From Gammaproteobacteria bacterium (GTDB taxonomy: Bacteria > Pseudomonadota > Gammaproteobacteria > Steroidobacterales > Steroidobacteraceae): a stretch of DNA of 64,000 nt. The position numbers were made by a program, and so were the translations under genes. Positions 29,367-37,646 of the stretch are shown piece by piece. The stretch is from NCBI GenBank assembly GCA_947455595.1, contig CANGOP010000017.1:1-64000 (forward strand), read 5' to 3'. The notes beneath the pieces were generated by a model that made no database searches, was not told the origin of the DNA, and was given only the letters and a program-made list of their open reading frames with translations. Position 1 is the stretch's first letter. Each line of letters opens with the position of its first letter.

Positions 29367-30089
29367 ATGAAACGCTTACTTCTTCCTGTTTACGGTGTCT
29401 GGTGTTGGGTTGTTTTCACGACCTTGGCGCTGGGCGCCACACTCTCAATGGCCGTGGTACCTGGCCTCCACCGGCGCCGTGTAGTCGTGCATTACACGGC
29501 ACGAAGCATCTTATGGATGAGCGCATGTCCTATCGTGGTCGAGGGTTTGGAACATCTGCCAGACGGACCGTGTGTCGTTGTCGCTAACCATGCGAGCTAT
29601 GTGGATGGCGTCGTCTTGCAAGCGGCGCTACCCCCCCGTTTTGCCTACATGGTCAAACGTGAGATGGCTTCAGTGCCACTGGCTGCCTTTCTCTTGCGAC
29701 GAGTCGGCACGCACTTTGTTGATCGGCGAGATCCCAAGGGTGGGGCCGCCGATGCGCGCCGCGTCCAACGCGCTGCGTCGACGGGACAAGCCATCGCGGC
29801 GTTTCCGGAGGGAACGTTTGATGAGAGGCCGGGCGTTGGACGCTTCCTCGGGGGCGCCTTCGCAGCAGCCGCCAAGGGAGGACTGCCGGTCGTACCCGCC
29901 GCCATCAATGGAGCGCGAGCACTTCTACCGTCGGACCGCGCGCTTCCGCGACCTTCACGCCTCCATGTTCGGCTGTTACCCGCTATTCAACCGCCACCTG
30001 AGGCCGACCGAGCCGCCATACACGCTTTACGGGATGCCGCACGGGCGGCCATCGTCGCCCATGTCGACGAGCCCATCATCGAGGTGTGA
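29367..30089 (+). CDS. 1-acyl-sn-glycerol-3-phosphate acyltransferase (PlsC family)
   Basis: A 240-residue membrane-associated acyltransferase that would acylate lysophosphatidic acid or a similar acceptor in phospholipid synthesis. A hydrophobic N-terminal segment (about 4-33) is followed by the catalytic HX4D motif NHASYVDG (His75, Asp80), the VDRRDP block and the substrate motif FPEGT. It converges on the csrA-like gene with 14 bases between stops. The palindrome CGGGTTTAACCCG at 30099-30111 overlaps the csrA stop and may serve as a weak terminator. Other PlsC-like genes probably exist elsewhere, so it need not be the main plsC. Confidence 0.9.
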   Translation: MKRLLLPVYGVWCWVVFTTLALGATLSMAVVPGLHRRRVVVHYTARSILWMSACPIVVEGLEHLPDGPCVVVANHASYVDGVVLQAALPPRFAYMVKREMASVPLAAFLLRRVGTHFVDRRDPKGGAADARRVQRAASTGQAIAAFPEGTFDERPGVGRFLGGAFAAAAKGGLPVVPAAINGARALLPSDRALPRPSRLHVRLLPAIQPPPEADRAAIHALRDAARAAIVAHVDEPIIEV

Positions 30090-30103
30090 TCGATTGCTCG
30101 GGT

Positions 30104-30466
30104 TTAACCCGTTTCGCCGTCGGCGGGAAGCGTAATTTTGCGAGAGCGCCGCACGGTGACCACCGGGGCTTTGAGTCGACGTTCCGAGGATTCAGGAACC
30201 GAACGAGTTGGATATTCAAACGGTAACGGAGACGCTGGGACTGTCGAGCGCTCGTCCACGATCAACGGCGGTGCGGGGCTAGCAGCCAGTTCCGTCGGCG
30301 CCCCGTCCTCGGGCATCACAGCAGCTGGGCCTACACGTCGGATCGCGATTTCTCGCGGCGCGTCAATACCCAGAACGACCCGGCTACCTGAAATCTCAAG
30401 GACAGTGACCTCAACGTTGTCACCGATCCGCAGCTTCTCACTAAGCTTCCGAGAAATCACCAACAT
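30104..30466 (-). CDS. CsrA/RsmA-family regulator with long C-terminal tail
   Basis: CsrA proteins bind GGA motifs in mRNA leaders and control translation and stability. The first 45 residues are a complete CsrA core (MLVISRKLSEKLRIGD, then VVLGIDAPREIAIRR) and keep the RNA-binding arginine 44. Family members normally end near residue 60-70. This one runs to 120 residues with a proline-, serine- and alanine-rich tail that ends in a basic patch (VVTVRRSRKITLP). The ATG at 30466 has AAGGTGG upstream. The longer in-frame reading to 30604 is unlikely. The tail looks disordered, and its role is unknown. Confidence 0.88.
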   Translation of the reverse strand: MLVISRKLSEKLRIGDNVEVTVLEISGSRVVLGIDAPREIAIRRVGPAAVMPEDGAPTELAASPAPPLIVDERSTVPASPLPFEYPTRSVPESSERRLKAPVVTVRRSRKITLPADGETG

Positions 30467-30740
30467 GAAACCACCTTCAACTGGGCCTGCTCGCAATGCC
30501 ACCCCCAAAATGGCAGCACGCTCACGCGGCTCTCGCTGACGACACGCGCCACCGGTGTCGAATCTGAGGGAAAACACCCGCCACGTGATCAACTTTGCAG
30601 GCACCCCCCAGTGCTTTCGCTGTCATTTTTATCACTTTACTAATAATAAATAAAAGGCTTTCGCCGAAGGGTTGATTTCTCACCACTAAAGGCACAGATT
30701 CGGGTTATGTTGACTTGGGCTCCACAATAGGAGATCGGAC
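30467..30740. promoter_or_regulatory. AT-rich divergent region between csrA-like gene and HTH-receiver gene
   Basis: The 274-base gap contains an AT-rich core at about 30622-30657 (TTTTTATCACTTTACTAATA and the following AATAAATAAAA), much lower in GC than its surroundings. It is the likely promoter zone for both diverging genes. A clear ribosome site AGGAGA stands 6 bases before the ATG at 30741. A TTGACT at about 30710 is too close to that ATG to be a credible -35 box. Confidence 0.4.
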
Positions 30741-31343
30741 ATGGCCGTCCAATCGCAAGAAATTTCCCAGGAAGTAATGTCAACTCGCGCCGCCGCCGCC
30801 CGCTTGGGGGTTGCACTGCGAACCGTACAACTCTGGGTTGAGCAGGGATCGCTGCAGGCTTGGAAAACCGTAGGTGGTCATCGCCGCGTGCTCGTCTCCT
30901 CGGTCGAGCGCATGATGGCTGATCGTCAAGCGAGACTTCAGAATTCAAATCCCGATCACCCACTACGACTCCTCGTCGTGGAAGACGACGCCCGTTTACG
31001 CCGTCTATACGAATTGGACGTGCCTTCATGGAGTCCGCCAGTCGAGTTGGAATTGGCGAAAGATGGCTTTGAGGGACTCCTGAAAGTCGGCACATTCCGA
31101 CCCGAGGTGATTATCACGGACCTCATGATGCCAGGCATGGACGGCTTCGGAATGATTGCTGCCTTACGTAATGACCCCTCGGTCACCGCTCGAATCATCG
31201 TGGTAACCGCTCTAGATGCGGGCACTATTCGCGATCGTGGCGGCCTCCCATCGGACTTGCTTGTCCTCCGAAAGCCTGCCGGGCTGGCAGAACTGCGTGC
31301 GCTGGTAATGGAACCGGGGTCACCCGCGCGGACTGCCAACTAA
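30741..31343 (+). CDS. HTH-receiver response regulator
   Basis: A 200-residue protein with a reversed layout. An excisionase/MerR-type helix-turn-helix at about 13-65 (AAARLGVALRTVQLWVEQG, GGHRRV) is followed by a receiver domain at about 75-190. The receiver has acidic residues EDD (81-83), phosphoacceptor Asp127 (IITDLMMPGMDG), the VVTALD threonine and the RKPAG lysine. It would bind DNA and be switched by phosphorylation. It converges on the H-NOX-linked histidine kinase, and the two stop codons overlap (31340-31343). This suggests it is the cognate regulator, though that is inference. Confidence 0.9.
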   Translation: MAVQSQEISQEVMSTRAAAARLGVALRTVQLWVEQGSLQAWKTVGGHRRVLVSSVERMMADRQARLQNSNPDHPLRLLVVEDDARLRRLYELDVPSWSPPVELELAKDGFEGLLKVGTFRPEVIITDLMMPGMDGFGMIAALRNDPSVTARIIVVTALDAGTIRDRGGLPSDLLVLRKPAGLAELRALVMEPGSPARTAN

Positions 31344-33709
31344 CGATTGTCTGATTCTTGAACCCACAACGTCACGGTTGTCCCCACATTCGGCGTGCTA
31401 TCAATTTCGACGCGCCCGCCCATTCTCTCTGCAATTTCTTTAACAAGCGTCATCCCAAGGCCGGTGCCTGAGACGGCGCTTGATGGATCAGCGCGATAAA
31501 AACGCTCGAAGACCTTCTCGATCTGATCACCGGTCATTCCTATACCGTGATCGCGCACTGAAATCCCGATTTCGGCACGCAATTGGCGGCGACGCCGATG
31601 AAGATGAACGCCGATGGGACCGCCCTTGGCACGAGAATATCGATACGCATTGGCCAGCAAATTGATCAGCGCCTGCGACAGCTTATCTGGATCAGCCACA
31701 GCGAAGTATTCATCATCCGGATCGGCCGAGAAATCGACCCGTCGAGGATCACCTTCAACCATTAGGCCATCCAACACCCGACGAATGACTGGAATCAAAC
31801 TGATCGGATGAATGCGCAGCTCCCCGGACGCTGTTCCTGACGAAAGACGCTCAAGATCCAAGAGATCATTCACCATTCGCACGACGAAATTGGACTGACT
31901 GTGAATCGTCTCGACGACCTCACGACGGGTTGGACTGTCGAGCTCCCGGGTCATCAGCAATTCGGAAAATCCATGAATACTGGACATGGGCGTTCGCAAT
32001 TCATGCGCCGCCGTCGCAAGAAATTCCGTGCGCATTCGATCCAATTCTTTTTCACGCGTAACGTCGCGCAAATAAATCACACGCCCACTCACCTGACCGC
32101 CAGAGTCGCGAACGACTCGCACCGCTCGCCTCACAATCGTGCGGGTTTTCCGCAAACTCAGTACGTCAACCGCGCCATCGGCTTGATCACGGGCGCGAAT
32201 ATATCCATCCTTTGCCTCGGTTAACGTGGACAACAATGCGTCGACATCGCCCTCGGCCATCTGCGCAAGCTGCGAGGGGTCGATTCCGAAAAAGTGCGAT
32301 GCCGCCGGGTTGGAGTAGACAGGCAAACCCGCCTCATCAAACGCGAGGAAACCGTCGGGACTCAACTCGAGAATCATGTCGCGCTCGGCCCGCAATCGCT
32401 CGAGCGCTGCCCGCTGCCGGCGAGCTTCAGTCACATCGCGTTGGACCGAAATAAAGTGGGTCACGGCCCCTCTAGAATCCAATACTGGCTGGACCTCCAG
32501 CGCTGCCCAATACCGTCGGCCATCTGCCGCCGCATTCAGCAGTTCAACACTGAAAGGCTCACGGGCGGCTAGTTTCTCCCGCATGTGCCGAATCGTATCC
32601 CCGTTTGTTTCGGGAACCTGTAAGAGTTCACCAGGTTTACGGCCCCGAAGGACTTTTGGCGCATACCCCGACTGACGCCGAAACGCCATGTTCGCCCATT
32701 CGATGCGCCCATCCGCATCCGTGATCAGCACGCCATTGTCGGTACTCGAGGCCACTAGCGCGAGCTTTCGAATCTGCTTGCGCTGGCTTCTCAGCAACTT
32801 CTCATTCAGCTTCCGGCGCGTAATGTCTTGCAGGGTCCCGGCTCTGATCAGCTTTGAGAGCGATCCCTTATCGACCCGGCTGCGCAAATGCACGTACCGG
32901 CGGCGGCCGTCGGCACGAATGATTCTAAAGTCGAGATGGAGCGAGTCTGCGCCCATATTTCGGATCGCGCTCTCGACGCGCACCCGATCATCTGGATGTA
33001 CGTACGACAACCAAGTGGCTAAGGTTGCGCCTCCCTCTACGTTTGGAACTCCGAAGATTCTGTGGAACTCGTCAGACCATTCCAACCGGTCCTCGGCGAT
33101 TCGATAGCGCCAACTACCCAACTCGGCGATTTCTTGAGCATCCGCAAGATCGCGGGTCGTGATTTCAAGTTGCTCGTTCCGCGCTGAAACCTCCGCGTTA
33201 ACTCTTTGTAACTCAGAACGATGACCTTTCAAAATGTCAGTCAAGCGTCGCAGGTCAGCGTTGGCAATGCGCATTGACTGAACGACCTGGATCAGGTCGA
33301 GCGAAACGTCATGCAATGCGAAATCACCTAATTTGAGGCCAAATCGGTCGAGTGTCTCAGGCCCATCAAGCCAAGGCGACGCGAGGAAGACAAAACCGTT
33401 CCCCGGGTCTTTCGTCGGAATGACCTGCCCGCGAAGCAACATCTGGGTGGGCTCATGCTCGGCGATGAGCAGCAGATCGGTGGATTTACTGAGCAAATCA
33501 GCCGACCACTCAGCGTGCGGCCGGCGCAAATGGAGCAACTCGGCTATCGCTTGACCCATCTTGAGATGAGGCAGCACAAGGGAAAGCGAGCGGCCAACCT
33601 GAATAATCCGTAATTCCGGGCTAAGGACGATATGAAACGGAAACAACGCTATCAACTGAGCCGGGCTCAGCCCGACCGGGATCGTCGCTTCGGGAGAGTC
33701 ACCCGTCAT
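31340..33709 (-). CDS. PAS histidine kinase with H-NOX-associated (HNOBA-like) N-terminus
   Basis: A 789-residue kinase with no transmembrane segments. The first 150 or so residues (ALFPFHIVLSPELRIIQVGR and later LGDFALHDVSLDLI) look like the HNOBA domain that follows H-NOX in soluble guanylyl cyclases. A predicted coiled coil at about 160-205 follows. Three PAS domains then lie at about 205-320, 320-440 and 445-555. The HisKA domain has His569 (TAAHELRTPMSS). The ATPase domain has NLLANAYRYS, DHGIGM and GTGLGMTLV. The ATG overlaps the H-NOX stop by four bases, so the kinase very likely forms a complex with the H-NOX sensor. Confidence 0.9.
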   Translation of the reverse strand: MTGDSPEATIPVGLSPAQLIALFPFHIVLSPELRIIQVGRSLSLVLPHLKMGQAIAELLHLRRPHAEWSADLLSKSTDLLLIAEHEPTQMLLRGQVIPTKDPGNGFVFLASPWLDGPETLDRFGLKLGDFALHDVSLDLIQVVQSMRIANADLRRLTDILKGHRSELQRVNAEVSARNEQLEITTRDLADAQEIAELGSWRYRIAEDRLEWSDEFHRIFGVPNVEGGATLATWLSYVHPDDRVRVESAIRNMGADSLHLDFRIIRADGRRRYVHLRSRVDKGSLSKLIRAGTLQDITRRKLNEKLLRSQRKQIRKLALVASSTDNGVLITDADGRIEWANMAFRRQSGYAPKVLRGRKPGELLQVPETNGDTIRHMREKLAAREPFSVELLNAAADGRRYWAALEVQPVLDSRGAVTHFISVQRDVTEARRQRAALERLRAERDMILELSPDGFLAFDEAGLPVYSNPAASHFFGIDPSQLAQMAEGDVDALLSTLTEAKDGYIRARDQADGAVDVLSLRKTRTIVRRAVRVVRDSGGQVSGRVIYLRDVTREKELDRMRTEFLATAAHELRTPMSSIHGFSELLMTRELDSPTRREVVETIHSQSNFVVRMVNDLLDLERLSSGTASGELRIHPISLIPVIRRVLDGLMVEGDPRRVDFSADPDDEYFAVADPDKLSQALINLLANAYRYSRAKGGPIGVHLHRRRRQLRAEIGISVRDHGIGMTGDQIEKVFERFYRADPSSAVSGTGLGMTLVKEIAERMGGRVEIDSTPNVGTTVTLWVQESDNR

Positions 33710-34266
33710 CCAATACTCCGGTCATTCCACACCACTTCAAACGCAGTGTGATGAGGACCATCACTACGTGCCGCAAGAATGCATGTTTGGGCCTCGACAT
33801 GGAACAAGTCGGCTAAGCCCTGAATGAGCCCGACGACAAACGGCACCAGCCCTTCCCGAGTCGAGCGGTAATGAAGGACTAGGCGATTGTCACCAATTTC
33901 GTCGCAGGCGAATTCCGGTGGGATCAACCGGGGCATGATCAGAGAGACTCGGGCATGGAAGTTCGGCAGCGCGAGGAGGAATTCCCGAAAAGTACGCCCG
34001 CTCGCGTTCAACAAATGCCCGTAGTGGTGTGCCGCCGTGTCCAGTACCCAATACCGCCCAAATTTGTGCAAAACGTCATCGGGCTTCTGGTTTGTCACTT
34101 CACATAATGCCGCTACCAGTTGATAGGTGAATTCGTCCGGATAGGCATCCATGGATATAAACACGTCGTCCGTCACACCAGCCTGCTTGCGAACCACCTC
34201 CCAAGTTGCCGGGCCAAGCTGCTTTTCCACCATCTCCTGCAGGGCTTTATTCACCAATCCGTACAT
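33706..34266 (-). CDS. H-NOX heme nitric-oxide sensor
   Basis: A 186-residue heme-binding sensor. The start ATG at 34266 has AGGAGG about 10 bases upstream and gives MYGLVNKALQEMV, the standard N-terminus. Proximal heme ligand His104 (LPNFHARV), the conserved Pro116 and the YxSxR propionate clamp (Tyr133-Arg-Ser135-Thr-Arg137) are all present. The distal tyrosine that stabilises oxygen in the Thermoanaerobacter protein corresponds to a leucine here, so NO selectivity is predicted. It is encoded directly upstream of its probable partner kinase. The gene diverges from the thiolase gene. Confidence 0.95.
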   Translation of the reverse strand: MYGLVNKALQEMVEKQLGPATWEVVRKQAGVTDDVFISMDAYPDEFTYQLVAALCEVTNQKPDDVLHKFGRYWVLDTAAHHYGHLLNASGRTFREFLLALPNFHARVSLIMPRLIPPEFACDEIGDNRLVLHYRSTREGLVPFVVGLIQGLADLFHVEAQTCILAARSDGPHHTAFEVVWNDRSIG

Positions 34267-34363
34267 ATGCGAGTCGCCTCCTGCGTTCAAGCCGGACATC
34301 TCGCCCGACGTACCATGGTAGCGGAGAAGGTTATGGCCACAAGTTCAGAGTTTTCACTTTACG

Positions 34364-34374
34364 TTGCACTGCAA
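34364..34374. promoter_or_regulatory. Small palindrome in the H-NOX/thiolase divergent region
   Basis: TTGCACTGCAA is an 11-base palindrome with a central C, near the middle of the 176-base gap (34267-34442) between divergent genes. It could be an operator for one or both genes. No regulator is assigned. A TTGACT further downstream has no -10 box at suitable distance. Confidence 0.25.
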
Positions 34375-34442
34375 AAACCTTCAGGCGTAGACTGCGAGAC
34401 TATTGACTGCGGCTAGACATTCGTAGAGGGGTATATTCGGAT

Positions 34443-35624
34443 ATGAGCAACGATTCTGTCGTCATTCTCTCGGCTCGCCGCACGCCAATCGGCGCATTCC
34501 AAGGCATCTTCGCGCAAGTGACCGCACCCCTCTTGGGCGCAGCAGCCATCAAAGGAGCTTTGGAAGCGGCCAACGTCTCGCCGTCGGCGGTCGACGAAGT
34601 CGTCTTCGGATGCGTACTGCCGGCCGGTATCGGCCAAGCACCGGCACGCCAAGCAGCTCTCGGCGCGGGCATCCCCAACGGCACCCCGACGACCACCATC
34701 AACAAAATGTGTGGCTCCGGAATGCGCGCCGTGATGATGGCCGCGGACGCCCTCCGTACCGGCGAAATCGACATCGCCGTCGCCGGCGGTCTGGAGTCCA
34801 TGACCAACGCACCGTATATCCTTCCAAAAGCCCGCGCCGGCTACCGCATGGGCCACGGTGAGATTCTTGACCATATGTTCTGCGACGGTTTGCAGAGCCC
34901 TTGGGATGGGCAGTTAATGGGCTGCTTCGCTGAAAATACAGCGGCAAAGTATGGATTCACCCGTGAATCGATGGATGCCTTCGCGACAGAGTCAGTTCGT
35001 CGAAGCCTCGCGGCGATTGACGCAGGAGCGTTTGCCGAAGAGATCGCTCCGGTAACCGTCAAGAGTCGCAAGGGCGAGTCGATCGTCACGAAGGATGAGA
35101 CCCCGTTCACCTGCGATGTGGCTAAGATCCCAACGCTCAAGCCTGCGTTCCGCAAGGATGGAACGGTAACGGCCGCAAGTTCGTCTTCTATTTCTGACGG
35201 CGCCGCGGCCGTAGTTCTGGCTCGCGCCTCGGCCGCGGCTGAACGCGGTCTGACGCCCGTTGCGCGCTTGGTCGCATATGCCAGCAATGCGCACGAACCG
35301 GAGTGGTTCACCACGGCGCCCGTTGGCGCAATGGAAAAGGTCCTCAAGAAGGCTGGCTGGTCGGTAGGCGATGTCGACCTGTTCGAAGTGAATGAAGCCT
35401 TTGCCGCGGTGACGATGGCCGCCATTCATGACCTGAAACTCGATCCGTCCAAAGTGAACGTAAATGGCGGTGCGTGCGCGCTCGGACATCCCGTCGGGGC
35501 AACTGGTGCGCGCATCATCGCTACGATCATCTCAGCTCTGCGTGCACGGGGCCTGCGTCGCGGCGTTGCCTCGCTCTGTATCGGCGGCGGCGAGGCAACA
35601 GCCGTGGCTATCGAATTGATCTAA
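34443..35624 (+). CDS. Acetyl-CoA C-acyltransferase (thiolase)
   Basis: A 393-residue thiolase that either cleaves 3-ketoacyl-CoA in beta-oxidation or condenses two acetyl-CoA. The nucleophile is Cys90 in NKMCGSGMRAV. The C-terminal catalytic motifs NGGACALGHPVGATGAR and CIGGGEATA supply the histidine and the second cysteine. The sequence is closer to degradative/acetoacetyl-CoA thiolases than to FadA of the fadBA complex. A lipoprotein hydrolase gene starts 26 bases downstream and an SDR gene follows it, probably in one operon. Confidence 0.94.
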   Translation: MSNDSVVILSARRTPIGAFQGIFAQVTAPLLGAAAIKGALEAANVSPSAVDEVVFGCVLPAGIGQAPARQAALGAGIPNGTPTTTINKMCGSGMRAVMMAADALRTGEIDIAVAGGLESMTNAPYILPKARAGYRMGHGEILDHMFCDGLQSPWDGQLMGCFAENTAAKYGFTRESMDAFATESVRRSLAAIDAGAFAEEIAPVTVKSRKGESIVTKDETPFTCDVAKIPTLKPAFRKDGTVTAASSSSISDGAAAVVLARASAAAERGLTPVARLVAYASNAHEPEWFTTAPVGAMEKVLKKAGWSVGDVDLFEVNEAFAAVTMAAIHDLKLDPSKVNVNGGACALGHPVGATGARIIATIISALRARGLRRGVASLCIGGGEATAVAIELI

Positions 35625-35650
35625 CAATGAACCCTGCCGGAGCAGTCCAG

Positions 35651-36694
35651 ATGCGTTTTCCACGGTTCACGGCCTTTCTGATCGCCTGTATGACATTTGT
35701 CGGCTGCGGTCACCCGTCAGGGTCAAATTCAGAACGTGGGAGCGCGTATTTTGACCAGACGGGGCGCACGGATGCCGAATCTGGCGGTGCCCGTATGATT
35801 CCGATTACGACGCCAGCCGGCAATTTCCGTGTCTGGACGAAACGCGTCGGCAACAACCCGAGGATCAAGGTCTTAATTCTGCATGGCGGACCTGGCGTCA
35901 CCCACGAGGCTTACGAGGCCTTCGATAGCTACCTGCCAGGCGCCGGCATCGAGTATTACTACTACGACCAACTCGGATCCGCTTACAGCGATCAACCACA
36001 CGATGCGACGCTTTGGAACCTAGACCGATTTGTCGATGAAGTCGAACAGGTGCGCGTGGCGCTTGGGCTCGATCGCGACAACTTCTTCTTGTACGGCCAA
36101 TCTTGGGGAGGGCTACTCGCCATCGAATACGCCCTGAAACACCAAGACAACCTCAAGGGCCTCATTATCTCGAACATGATGTCGGACATCCCGGCTTATA
36201 ACGAGTACGCAAAGAACGTGTTACTCCCGCAGATGGACCCGAAGGTTCTGAAGGAAATTCAAGATCTCGATGCCCGCGGCGAGTACACGAGTCCACGTTA
36301 CGAGTCATTGGTGATGGAACACTTCTACACCGAGCACATCATGCGTGCGCCAATCGCACAGTGGCCAGAACCATTGGTCCGCGCGTTTAACCATCTGAAT
36401 AAAGAAGTGTATATCCCAATGCAAGGGCCCAGTGAATTGGGCGCACGTGGAGCGCTCGTTAACTGGAGCCGAAGCGCTGATCTACACACCATCAAAGTGC
36501 CTACGCTGGTGATCGGTGCGAAACACGACACGATGGACCCGGCCCACATGGAATGGATGTCAAAGCAGTTCCCAAAGGGGCAATACCTTTATTGCGACAA
36601 AGGCAGTCATATGGCGATCTACGATGATCAAGCCACTTACATGACTGGGATCATTAGCTTTCTCTTGAATACGGACAAAGCGGAGACTCATTAA
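35651..36694 (+). CDS. Exported proline-iminopeptidase-like alpha/beta hydrolase (probable lipoprotein)
   Basis: A 347-residue S33-family hydrolase. The ATG at 35651 has GGAG eight bases upstream and gives a signal sequence ending FVGC (Cys19), a plausible lipobox. Upstream in-frame starts are weaker. The oxyanion motif HGGPG, the nucleophile in YGQSWGGLLA, the acid in AKHDTMDP and the histidine in KGSHMAIYD form a complete catalytic set. Proline iminopeptidases are normally cytosolic, so an exported form next to acyl-CoA genes is odd. It might be an envelope peptidase or an esterase. Confidence 0.88.
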   Translation: MRFPRFTAFLIACMTFVGCGHPSGSNSERGSAYFDQTGRTDAESGGARMIPITTPAGNFRVWTKRVGNNPRIKVLILHGGPGVTHEAYEAFDSYLPGAGIEYYYYDQLGSAYSDQPHDATLWNLDRFVDEVEQVRVALGLDRDNFFLYGQSWGGLLAIEYALKHQDNLKGLIISNMMSDIPAYNEYAKNVLLPQMDPKVLKEIQDLDARGEYTSPRYESLVMEHFYTEHIMRAPIAQWPEPLVRAFNHLNKEVYIPMQGPSELGARGALVNWSRSADLHTIKVPTLVIGAKHDTMDPAHMEWMSKQFPKGQYLYCDKGSHMAIYDDQATYMTGIISFLLNTDKAETH

Positions 36695-36745
36695 CCGTCT
36701 TGTCCCTCTATTTTCGTTCTCCAGACCGCATAGGACTTATCGCAC

Positions 36746-37507
36746 ATGGACATCAAAGGCAAAACAGTCGCAATTACCGGCGCTGCACGTGGCATCGGAA
36801 AATCTCTCGCGCTGGCATTCGCGCACAAGGGCGCTCGCCTCGCGCTAATCGATTTGTCCAAGGACGATCTCGCCTCAACAGCGGCAGCATGTGCGGAAGT
36901 CGGCGCCGAGACGCAAAGTTACGCCTGCAACGTCACGAAGGAAGACGACGTCGTTGCAACGATGAACGCCATTGCGGCTGACTTCGGCGCGCTGGATGTC
37001 ATGCTGAATAACGCTGGTATCGTAAAAGATGGCCTGTTGATCAAAGTAAAAGAGGGCGCCGTTGTTGGGAAAATGTCGCTTGATCAGTGGAACGCCGTGA
37101 TCAATGTCAATCTCACGGGCGTTTTTCTGTGCGGCCGTGAGGCTGCAGAGCACATGATCCGCTTCGGAAAGGGTGGCGTCATCATTAATATGTCGTCGAT
37201 CTCAAAAGATGGCAATCTGGGGCAGACGAACTATGTGGCGACCAAGGCCGGTGTTGCCGCCTTGGCAGTGACATGGTCGAAGGAACTCGCCCGCTACGGC
37301 ATTCGCACAGGCGCGATTGCGCCGGGCTACTGTGCGACCGACATCCTTTCTGGGATGTCGCCGGAGACGCTCTCCAAAGTCACGGCGCCGGTTCCTCTGA
37401 AGCGACTTGGGCAGCCGGAAGAGATTGCTCACACGGCGATCTTTATCGTCGAAAACGACTTCTTCACGGGCCGCACCATTCAGATAGACGGCGGCTTGCG
37501 CATCTGA
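36746..37507 (+). CDS. SDR-family oxidoreductase
   Basis: A 253-residue short-chain dehydrogenase/reductase. The cofactor motif TGAARGIG at about 11-18, NNAG at about 90, the catalytic serine in INMSSISKDG and the YVATK pair are all present. The aspartate after strand 2 (ALIDLSKDD) suggests NAD rather than NADP. The C-terminus GRTIQIDGGLRI is typical of 3-oxoacyl reductases and hydroxyacyl-CoA dehydrogenases. A role with the upstream thiolase in acyl-CoA turnover is plausible. Confidence 0.9.
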   Translation: MDIKGKTVAITGAARGIGKSLALAFAHKGARLALIDLSKDDLASTAAACAEVGAETQSYACNVTKEDDVVATMNAIAADFGALDVMLNNAGIVKDGLLIKVKEGAVVGKMSLDQWNAVINVNLTGVFLCGREAAEHMIRFGKGGVIINMSSISKDGNLGQTNYVATKAGVAALAVTWSKELARYGIRTGAIAPGYCATDILSGMSPETLSKVTAPVPLKRLGQPEEIAHTAIFIVENDFFTGRTIQIDGGLRI

Positions 37508-37646
37508 GGACAGGGTCGATCTAGCTTGGTCGGCGGCATGGAGAAATCCGTGTCGCCGGCGGTTTAGGCGCGAGCGGTTTCAGGGTTTCTCCTAGTCGCC
37601 AGTTCCCCGCCCGTTCATAATCACGCTTCGCCACGAGAGTTCCGCG

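Noticed and set aside
30704-30740. TTGACT as a -35 box for the HTH-receiver gene
   Set aside because: The matching -10 position would fall on the ribosome site and start codon.
35474-35650. Cytosolic start for the S33 hydrolase overlapping the thiolase gene
   Set aside because: The upstream codons are the thiolase gene read in another frame; the ATG at 35651 has a good ribosome site and starts a signal sequence.
37508-37646. Small gene between the SDR and M16 genes
   Set aside because: Only a 9-codon frame with an ATG is seen; nothing there supports a gene or a known RNA.
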